This document shows, piece after piece, positions 8,201-17,700 of a DNA stretch of 20,295 nt. The stretch comes from a virus. Location: positions 1-20,295 of the IMG/VR virus record IMGVR_UViG_3300005960_000010. One strand, given 5' to 3'. A model generated the notes under the pieces. It saw only the letters and a list, made by a program, of their open reading frames with translations. It made no database searches and was not told the origin of the DNA. Every line of letters starts with the position of its first letter. Position 1 is the first letter of the stretch. The translations under genes were made by a program, and so were the position numbers.

Positions 8201-8733
8201 GTAAAGCAGATACTTCATTACAAGCAACATTTAAACTTGTGAAAAACAATGAACAAGTGATAAACGATAGCGAATTGAAGGTTAGAGTAATAGATGCTAT
8301 TAACACATTCTTTTCATTGGAAAATTGGGAATTTGGTGACACATTTTATTTTTCAGAATTGAGCACGTATGTAATGAACTTTTTAGCACCAGACCTTGCA
8401 ACGTTTGTAATTGTGCCCAACACTGCATCACAAGGATTTGGAAGTCTGTTTGAAATTAAATCAGAAAGTAATGAAATATTCATAAGCGGAGCAACTGTAG
8501 ATAATGTTGAAATTATAGACGCCATAACTGCAAGTAAATTGAGAGCATCAGGCGAAGTTGTTACGTCTTTTGGCACTGATCAAAGCATAGTAACAAGCAC
8601 AAACACTTCGACTTCGACAACTTCTACAAGTTATTCGAGTTCATCAAGTTCATCGAGTTCATCAGGTTCGTCAGGCAGTAGCGGCGGATCAGGCGGTAGT
8701 TCCGGAGGCGGCGGTGGAGGCTACGGTTACTAA
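5203..8733 (+). CDS. 6: Baseplate wedge protein gp6-like (baseplate J family), enlarged
   Basis: This 1176-residue protein forms the wedge core ring that encircles the hub. The N terminus carries MSITQRQNRLLLAEDW, YDFDNLRRVMIAYLRENYPEDFNDYIESSE, then ALIDLIAFLGQNLSYRMDLNARENFLELADRRESVLRLARLLSY in sequence, a conserved start of marine phage gp6 proteins. A baseplate-J-like stretch near residue 420 reads APTSFYTQNRMITGEDYN, the usual AP-F-tqnR-vT-eDY signature. Residues 813-824 form a textbook EF-hand loop. The C-terminal J-like part (about residues 960-1120) includes YKVLFGS and IDAINTFFSLENWEFGDTFY. Residues from 1128 on are a Ser/Thr then Ser/Gly low-complexity tail ending GYGY. T4 gp6 has 660 residues, so about 500 extra are present, mostly in the middle and the tail. 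An in-frame TAA at 5194-5196 shows that 5203 is the first possible start; it has no close ribosome site. Confidence 0.87.
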   Translation: MSITQRQNRLLLAEDWKRIYQSFRNAEFQSYDFDNLRRVMIAYLRENYPEDFNDYIESSEYLALIDLIAFLGQNLSYRMDLNARENFLELADRRESVLRLARLLSYNATRNQCANGLLKVVAVSTSENVIDSNNLNLANAEISWSDSSNSDWYEQFIKVLNAAFGPNTKFGKPIASDTVNGITTKQYQVQSSSQDIPVFGFNKSVDGRNFEFEITSAEVSDGSIKEQAPLPGRKFSFVHRDDGQGASSANTGFFVHFRQGFLDQGEFNVSLPTPNQSVNIDARNINNTDVWLYQLDEFGRESKQWTKLDSVVGNNIIYNSLNKNNRTTYSTVTRTSDRIALQFSDGVFGELPQGGFRVYYRTSDNLTYSIKPSELQNVQIDIPYVSASGKTETLSFVCSLQYTVDNGTATESSANIKVNAPTSFYTQNRMITGEDYNVAPLGKNREIVKVKSTNRVSTGISKYFDFVDATGTSSDINVYGNDGVVYREDINDLNTFTFSTRTDIEGVIINKIEPVLSETRLLNYFINQFPDVLVDDLNASFVQSTKGNNISTGLLQDPDSLKYDAGPTTTSQLKYVETGALCKFEAPSGFHFMADGTLMAGSADHPGSREYIWTSVVSVVGDGKTVQADGTGPIAFSDVIPTGAILKKIKSKFTKFLSSGLKNDIIDQVFAFNTFGLRFDTDTRTWKLIKETNLDVYGDFNIGKSGDDSNQRLDSSWMLLFTNNGETYTMENRGMRYVFESDKEIRFFYDSSNQNYNPKTGKTKKDQITVLSINTKPNSTVTLTNDVSFSGVKEYRENSGYVNSKKLEVALYDSDQDGFIDNPESFELIVDTSKYIFQKIIDFNDGSNEINYVDATSEKIVTVQNANSVAPFSTYDDGTILYLIDSDSFKSIDKVNNVLVNNTSYIAKTGRGDLKFHYIHSADSNSRIDPSTSNIIDLYLLTRNYDRQFRQWLINAIPTQPKTPSADSLYKNYGSELDQIKSISDELIYHPVSYKVLFGSKADTSLQATFKLVKNNEQVINDSELKVRVIDAINTFFSLENWEFGDTFYFSELSTYVMNFLAPDLATFVIVPNTASQGFGSLFEIKSESNEIFISGATVDNVEIIDAITASKLRASGEVVTSFGTDQSIVTSTNTSTSTTSTSYSSSSSSSSSSGSSGSSGGSGGSSGGGGGGYGY
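7639..7674 (+). other. EF-hand-like calcium-binding loop in gp6
   Basis: Residues 813-824 of the gp6-like protein read D-S-D-Q-D-G-F-I-D-N-P-E. This places Asp at loop positions 1, 3, 5 and 9, Gly at 6, Ile at 8 and Glu at 12, the full consensus of a 12-residue calcium-binding loop. The flanks are strand-like (VALY before, FELIVD after) and not the two helices of a true EF-hand. It is more like the single calcium loops found in extracellular beta-rich proteins. Confidence 0.7.
8596..8730 (+). repeat. Low-complexity Ser/Thr then Ser/Gly tail of gp6
   Basis: The final 45 or so codons of gp6 code first for alternating Ser and Thr, then a run of Ser, then mixed Ser/Gly, six Gly in a row, and YGY. 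The DNA mixes TCG, TCA, TCC, AGT and AGC with GGC/GGA codons. It is therefore not a simple DNA microsatellite but is kept low in complexity at protein level. The GC content is visibly higher than in the rest of the window. The end also carries GGAGG (8716-8720), 15 bases before the next start codon. Confidence 0.85.
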
Positions 8734-8735
8734 AA

Positions 8736-11700
8736 ATGGCATACGATAAAGGTCAAAAAGAAAATAGTCCATTAAATTCTTCAAAAAAAAAGTCTTCCGA
8801 TTTTTTACCGAAGTATTTTAGAACTCCTGTTAACGAAAAGTTTTTACACAGCACAGTTGATCAATTAATCAGCGAAGGACAGACTGAAAAAATAAGTGCA
8901 TACTATGGTAGGAAAGATGCAAAGGCTTTTCAAGCCAACGATACTTATATTGAAGAAGTAAGTGATGATAGACAAAATTATAAATTAGAACCTGCAATCA
9001 CTGCCTTTGATACCTTAGGTAATAATGTTTTTCATAAAGACTATATTGATTACATTAACGCAATAAAAAATCAAGGTGGTAACACCGATGACCATAATAA
9101 ATTAAATGCACAAGAGTATTATGCATGGAATCCTCAAATTAATTGGGATAAATTTTATAACTTTAGAGAATACTATTGGCTACCTTATGGACCTCTGACA
9201 GTTACAGTTACAGGGCAACAACGAAATGTTATATCGACGTATTCAGTAACTTTAGATTCTAGTGAAATAAATTATGCTTATGTGTTCAGTCCAGATGGAT
9301 TGACAAAGAATCCTCCGTTAAAATTATATAGAGGTCAAACATATAAATTTAATATTGACTGTGAAGGAATGCCATTTACTATTAGGACTTCTGTTCTTGA
9401 AGGTGATCAATATCTTTACAATCTAGGTGTTGACCAACAAAAAGTAGAACAAGGCACAATTACTTTTGAAGTATCAGACACGGCTCCTAATACTTTGTAC
9501 TATCAATCCACAAATGATATCAACACATATGGGGAATTTAGAATATACGACATAGAAGAAAACAGTGCAATAGATGTAGACAATGAAGTTGTTGGCAAAA
9601 AAGAATACACATTACCAAGTGGATACAGTTTATCCAATGGAATGAAAGTTAACTTTAGAGGTCAAGTAACACCAACCTCTTACAGTGAAGATGAATATTA
9701 TGTAGACGGTGTTGGATCCGCAATCCAATTGATTAAAGCATCGGAAGTTGAAATCACTGCTGACTACACCACAGAGTACTCAGTACCTTTTGATTCTGTG
9801 AATTTTGACCGTGTAGGTTTTGGAACATCCACAAGTTTTGCAACAACAAAAGATTATGTTGTAATATCTAAAGCATCACCAGACAGGAATCCTTGGAGTA
9901 GATATAACAGATGGGTACACAGAGAAGTTGTAGAAAACTCTGCAAAAATAAATGGTATAGAAACAACAGTTGATCAAAACACAAGAGCCAGAAGACCTAT
10001 TATAGAGTTTGCTTCAGGTTTGAAATTATTTCAATTCGGAACAAAAGCAAAAACCAAAATAAATTTAATTGACAATACAACCTTAGATATTTTTAGTGAA
10101 ATTGAAGGCTCTGCTGGACATTATGTTGACGGTGTACAATTAATTGATGGTATGCGTGTTTTGTTTACAGCAGACACCAGTACCGATGCAAACAATAGAA
10201 TATACAAAGTAAAATTTATAGATTTTTATGACGGGGCCACTACTACAAAACAAATTAGTCTAGTAAAGGAGTCAGACGGAGATCCTGTATTAAATGATGT
10301 ATTGTTTGTTACCCAAGGAAATAAAAATGCTGGAAAAAGTTTTTATTATGATGGCACAAACTGGTTAGAAGGACAAAAGAAAACTTCAGTAAACCAAGCA
10401 CCTTTATTTGAATTATTTGACAATGACGGCATAAGTTTTTCCAATAATACAACTTATCCTTCCATTAATTTTACTGGAAACAAAGTATTTTCCTACAAAC
10501 AAGGAGAAGGTGCCAATGATACAGAATTAGGATTTCCATTATCATATCAAAACGTTGCCAATGTGGGAGACATTTTATTTAATTTTGATCTGTTGAGCGA
10601 ATCTTACTCTTATCAATTAGAAGCCACAGACACAATCACAAGTGATAAAGGATTTTTAAGACAGTACAAAGATCAAAATAATTTCACAGTATTAAATGGT
10701 TGGACAAAAGGCAAAAAAGAATCAAGTCAAAAAGTAATTAGGCAATATGTAGTAACTTCAACGCAAACAAATGACTTTGCTATTGATGTGTATGATAACA
10801 GTGCAAGTTTGACAGATTTAGAAGTTATAGTTATTGTAGACAATGCAAGAAAGAAACCAACCACTCACTACACACTTGTCAATCAAAACGGCACAACATT
10901 TGTGCGTTTCAATTCTGCATTGACTGTTGGACAAAACTTAATCATTAAAACACACAGCGATACAGCAAAAAATACAAAAGGTCATTATGAAATTGCAAGT
11001 AATTTAGAATCCAATCCTTTAAACCAAAATATCAAACAATTTAGTTTAGGAGAAGTAGGAGACCACATTAAAACTATTGTAGAAAACCATCCTGAATGGG
11101 AAGGTGTATATCCAGGCGTAGGTAATTTAAGAGACCTGGGTGAACAAGGTAGATATGCAACAAAATTTGTGCAACACTCTGGCCCAGTCACTTTACCAAT
11201 ATTTTATTTTAATAATAAAGCAAGTAACGTAATAGAAGCAATTAAAAATGCTCAAAACGAATATGGAAAATTTAAAAGAAGATTTATTCAAACTGCTGAA
11301 ACAATAGGTATTGACACAGACACTAGAGATTTATTTGAAAAAATTGTTGCGGAGATAAACAAAGATGCCACAACTGCAACTCCTTATTATTTTTCAGATT
11401 TGTTTGCACATGGTGCCTATGTCCTTACAGAACACAAAGTTATTAATGCAGACAATCCATTTTATCAATTGAATGCAAATTTTGACCTAACAGCACCATC
11501 ATCTAAATCTGTGCTTGTCTATCTAAATGGTGATTTATTAATACAAGGAAAAGATTACAATTTTAACAATCAAGGATTTGTAGCAGTAACAAAAACTATT
11601 GCACTTGATGATATTATTGCTGTGTACGAATATGAGACAACAGATGGTTGTCATGTTCCTGAAACTCCAACTAAATTAGGATTATATCCTAAATACGAAC

Positions 11701-14700
11701 CTAAAATTTTCGATGATACTTCATATCCTACTACTAAAAAAGTTATACAAGGACATGACGGATCAATTACACTAGCATACGAAGATTACAGAGATGATTT
11801 GTTATTAGAACTGGAAAAAAGAATATACAACAACATTAAAGTTCAGTACGATGAAAATATTTTAAGCATAAAAGATTATGTACCTGGTCTTTACAGAAAC
11901 ACTGGCATCACCAAACAGTCTATTGATAATGTGTTGCTTTCGGACTTTGTTGATTGGTTAAGACTTATTGGAAATTTAGACTACACTGACAACGACACTT
12001 ACCTAGACTCAGATAGATTTACATTCAACTATTCAAAGATGTCCGCGCCTACTGGAGAATTATTGCCTGGCTATTGGAGAGCAGTGTACAAATTTGCATT
12101 TGATACAGATACGCCACATTTGACTCCATGGCAAATGTTAGGTTTCACAGAAGAACCTACATGGTGGCAAAGTGTCTATGGTCCAGCACCATATACAAGA
12201 GACAATTTAATATTGTGGACAGATTTACAAGACGGTGTTATTCGTGAGCCTAATAAATCTGCTGTGTTTGTTAAAAAATATGCAAGACCAGACTTATTAA
12301 ATCACATACCGGTTGACAGTGCAGGAAATTTATTAAGTCCGCTGGACAGTAATTTTGCCAAAGAATATGTGACAGAACCTACAAGAAATGATTTTGTGTT
12401 TGGTGATGAAGCACCAATTGAAACTGCTTGGAGAAGAAGTGCATACTATCCTTTTGCACTAATGAGTGCAATACTTTGCAACAAGCCTGCTAAATTTATG
12501 GGACTAGCATTTGATAGATCTCGCATAACAAAAAACAGTGCAGGACAGTTTGTCTATGGCGATACTAACAATAGAATCAGTCCAAGTAATTTAGTATTTC
12601 ATAACACAATAAATGACGCAACAAGATCATTCACTGCTGGGTTGACAAATTATGTGACAGAATACGTCAATGTAGTAGATCTAACTAATCACCAAGACTA
12701 TAAAGAACTTGTGGCAAGTCTACAACCTAGATTAACTTTTAAAATTAGAGGCTACACTTCTAAAGACAAATTTAAAATTAAATTAGACAGCAAAACAACC
12801 ACTGCTTCGTCAGATGTATTTGTGCCTGAAGAAGATTATGAAATTGTATTCAACACTAGTGCGCCAATAGACAATTACACATACAGTGGATTAATAATTG
12901 AAAAACAAGGTGCAGGATACATTATCCGAGGTTATGATAAACTTAATCCACAATTTAAAATTTTAAGTGTGCTTAAGAAAAGTTCTGATCCTAATATTAC
13001 TGTAGGTGGTGTAAGTGCAAAATTTGTTACGTGGGAAGCAGAAAAATATTATACGAAAGGTGCGTATGTAAAACACAACCGTAATTTTTATGTAGTTACT
13101 GAATCTCATACAGCAGGACAAGCCTTTGACCTTTCTAACTTTACAAAAATACCAACTCTACCTATTGAAGGCGGTGTGACTGTACAAATTAGAAAAAATT
13201 TCCTTTCAGATATAGAAATAGTGCCATACGGCACAGTGTACAAAACTGTACAAGAAGTTGCCGATTTCATTGTGGGTTATGATGCATACCTGAAAAGTAT
13301 AGGCTTTGAATTTGAAAATTTTGACGGCAGGGTAGAAGAAGTAGCCAATTGGCGTTTAAGTTTAAGAGAATTTTTATTCTGGAGCACACAGAATTGGACA
13401 GCAGGTGCTGTTATATCTTTAAGTCCTTCTGCTTCTAAACTTGTATTAGATAGTGAATATTCAACAGCGGATAATATGTTTGAATTAAGAAGCAAATATG
13501 AAGTGCTGAAAGAAGACGGCAGAAAAATTGAAAAAGAAAATTTGCGTATTGTGAGGCAAGATAATCATTTTGAAATAATAACAAAAAATACTGTAAATGG
13601 AATTTACTTTGCAAGAATTCCTGTGGTACAAAAAGAACACGTGTGTATATTCAACAACACAACTGTATTCAATGATATAATATATCAACCCGAAGCAGGC
13701 TACAGACAAGAAAGACTTAAAGTTTTAGGATACATTAATGCAGATTGGAATGGTAGTAGCAGTGTACCGGGTTTCATTTTCGATAATGCAACTGTTGAAG
13801 ATTGGGAACCATTTAAGAATTATCCTACATCGGCTCTAGTAAAATATAAACAATATTTTTATTCTGCAAAAAATAGAATTGACGGAACGCAAGAGTTTGA
13901 TGACACAAAATGGGTAAGATTAGATGAAAGACCAGCAACAGAATTAATACCAAACTTTGATTACAAAGCACTACAATTTACAGACTTTTATGATTTGAAT
14001 ACAGATAACTTTGACACAGAGCAACAAAAAATGTCGCAACACTTGTTAGGTTATCAAGCAAGAAATTATCTAGCAAATATTATAAATGATGATGTCAGTC
14101 AGTACAAATTTTATCAAGGATACATCAGAGAAAAAGGTACACGCAACAGTTTAGACAAACTGTTCAAAGCATTAACAAGTGCTGACAAAGAGAGCATTGA
14201 ATTTAATGAAGAATGGGCACTGCGTAAAGGACAATTTGGCGCCAGCGAAGCGTATCAAGAAATTGAATTTACTTTGAATGAGCCTCAGTTTAGACTGAAT
14301 CCTCAACCTATAGAATTGAAAGAAATTGAAGATGCAAACAATATTGATTTGAGGATAACAATTCCTGAAAAAGATGTTTATCTAAAAAGTCCAAACTACA
14401 ACGGAAGTCCGTTTCCAGAAAAATTTATTGACAGTTCTGTTTTACAAAGTGCAGGCTATGTGGATTTAAATGATGTATCTCATAGTGTATTCCAATATGA
14501 TGACTTGCCGACTTTAGATGCAAATACAATTTTTGCTAATCAATACATATGGGTAGGTTATAATAATAGATTGTGGAATGTATACAAAGTATTAAACAGT
14601 GGTGCTACAAGCACGTCAATTACAAAAGCAGACAACATAACATTAGAATTAGACAATGCTGTTACAGTGTCTGCTAATGAATATGTTGTTTTAGTATTTG

Positions 14701-17700
14701 CTGATACAAAATATATTTTAAAAGTAATCAGCAACGTAGGTACAACTTTAGTTGTAGAATTGAATGATGCTGTTCAAGATACAGACACTGCTCAAATACT
14801 AACATTGGTAGAATCAAGACTTGAAAAAGCAACACAAATTAATGATATTGTCTATTCAAGAGGACTTGCAGAAAATGATACTTTCTGGATAGATGAGTCT
14901 GATTCAAACCGTTGGGCAGTTGTTAAAAATAATAGTGTGTACAAATCACATCAAGAAATTAGCAATACAAAAACTACAAATACAAACTTTGGTAAATCTA
15001 TTTCAGCAAATGCAAAAAATACTTTGCTTGCCATTTCCGCTACAGGCGAAGAGGAAGGTAAAGTTTACATCTATGAAAGAGGCACAGAAAGTGGACAATA
15101 CACGTTACTACAAATTATCGAATCGCCAACAGAAAATGTTTTTTCATCCACATCACAAGTTTTCGATACTGGTGTTGAGTATGGAGATAACCTTGCATTA
15201 AGTGATGATGGATTACACTTAATTGTTGGTGTGCCTAATGCAACTAACATAAGAAGTAATTTCAAAGGTTCTTACAATCCTAGCAACAATTACAATGTAA
15301 ATGAAATTGTACAATACAAAGAACAACTATGGCAGGCACTTAACCAAGTGTACAGCAAAGATGATTCTGTAGACTTCACAAGTTTTGATAGTCATGTATT
15401 TGCTTTTGAATCTACTTATGATGCTGATTTATTAGGATATGAAAATATCACTAATTTAGTAATTGGTGATCACGTGTTTGGAAATGTTACAACAGATCAT
15501 ATTTTGATAAGAGCAAACACAGAACAGTTTTTAGGAACAGCAGTTGGTGACAAATTACAATTAAAATGGAACCAATATACTTCTATATTTCCTAATGGAA
15601 GACAACCATTTAATGGTGCTTATGCATCAGCAAACATAGACGCTTCATTTTTAACAGGTGAACATACAATTTTACACAAAGTAGAAAAAATATTTGTTAT
15701 AAATGAAACTGTTAATGATGCAGAAGTTTCTGATATAGTTTATACTGCAACAGGTAATGCTAGAGTAGTGTACAGAAGAAAAGTAGGAACAAAAACACTT
15801 TTATATGTAAATGAAGTTCAAGGAGCATTTGGAGATACTGGTGAATTACTAACAGGTGTTGATTTATCTGTTGGAAATTATTATCTTGCATTTACTGATC
15901 AAGATGAATACAACAGAGGATGGTGGGCAATCACTACACCTTTCAGTCAAACACCAAATCCAACCACAAGTTATCCTACAGATTCTAGTGTGTTGAATGA
16001 AACACTATTTGATGTAAATCCTGCTTTGGTTATAAAAGACATTATTAAAAATCAAGAAAACAGAAGCGTACAAACTTTTGTAAACAGTTTAGATACTATT
16101 CAAGCAAAAATAAGCACACAGCCAGATCATCCAACAGAAGCAAGTGAAATATCTGTGTTGACATACAATCAAGAATTTGTTGTAGCAGGTACAGGAGAAT
16201 TTACAGGATTGAAAACAAGCAAGATGTGGTATGCGAGAGGCACTGCACCTATGTTTACAAATAAAGTGCCATATGACAATGTTGCTGAAACAGAAAATAA
16301 CACTGTAAACTTCTGGTTGAACACTATTAGAGATGAGCAAGGAAATAGATATGATCCAGATGTTTTGGGTTTGACTTTTGCTAAAACAAATAAAAAACAA
16401 AGAATTAAAGATATTTGGAACGGAAAAATATTAGTTCAAGCACAGCCAGACATAAACGGAATATTTTATGTGCCAACAGTTGGTGACACAGTAATAGATG
16501 ATACCACAAGTAACACAGGTGAAGTTGCTTTTGTAAGAACTGTAGGCGCTAATGAAGTTGAATTGTTTATTAAAAACAAATCAGGTGCATTTAGATTAGG
16601 CAGTCAACATTCAGAATCAGGTAACATCACTATTGTTGGCACACCTAATAGATTAATGGGTGCTATATTAAAAACAGAATTTGAAAATCAATCAGCAGGA
16701 TCATTATTTGTATTTGAAGATGCTGAATTTATAACACCGCCTGTAATTAATTCTGTTGTTTACGAAACCAATGGCAAGGAATATTGGTTATGGAATGAAA
16801 TTACAATACAAGGAACTTCAAGGATTGCCAATACTCCTAGCAAAGTCAACAAAGATTGGCAACAGGTTTACAATATACCATTAGGATCTGGCTCAACAAC
16901 CGGAGGCACTAATGAAGGTGCATATGTGATTTATGAAAGAAAACCAGGTGCTCCTTTCAACTACAAAGGATCATTTACAGTTCCTGAAGTAAAATCTAAT
17001 TTAAGATTGGGTTACAAAATTAATTTTGCAACAATTAGTGGACAATACTATGCTTACATTTCTGCACAAGGTGACAATCAAGCAGACAACTTTGGTTCGA
17101 TCCATGTGATCAAATATGAAAACGGCGCATGGGTGTTAGCAAAAAATCCTAACTACAAAGGACCTTTCGATGACAATGTACCGTACTATATTAATGATGT
17201 TGTGTTTAGCGATGGCTATTTTTATCAAGCACAAACGAATGTAGATGCAAATAGTGATTTAAGTTCACAAGCATGGACACAACTTGACTCTAGTGTAGAT
17301 AACAGAAATGTGATTCCTAACACAGAACAAACACTGCATGATAGCAGTGTGTTAGTGCAATACGCATCGGATTCTACGATGCTACAAACAGGCTTATTGA
17401 AATTTGCAAAATCCTCTGACGTATCAAGAAATGGTTCTGTAATTGTAACAAGCAACACTTTTAACACAAATGAAACAAATGTTACAGTATACAGATTGAA
17501 AGACGGACATTATGTATATTCACAAACTTTAACAGCACCAAGCAGTGAAACAACATATGGTGTAGGCGTATCTGTAAGTGATGATGGTACTTTAATTGCT
17601 GTTGGTACTCCTGGACAAGATTTATCAAATGTGAATGCAGGAGTTGTTTACATATACAAACAAGTAAATGGATTGTTTGAATTAAGTCAGACATTAAGAA

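Noticed and set aside
8596-8730. Simple DNA microsatellite or recombination site at the end of gp6
   Set aside because: The low complexity is in the protein. At DNA level the Ser and Gly codons are mixed and no exact repeat unit continues across the tract.
8731-8738. Programmed frameshift joining gp6 to the giant protein
   Set aside because: There is a normal stop codon and an ATG two bases later, with a recognisable N-terminal region downstream. The A-run at the junction matches other ordinary junctions in the window.
14893-15201. A 102-codon + strand reading frame inside the giant gene
   Set aside because: It lies in another frame of the giant coding sequence, overlapping propeller blade 1. 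It has a composition unlike the neighbouring proteins and no ribosome site. It is a shadow.
16089-16400. A 103-codon - strand frame with Cys- and Phe-rich translation
   Set aside because: It is antisense to the giant gene, and its composition is what reversed AT-rich coding DNA gives. No other sign supports a - strand gene anywhere in the window.
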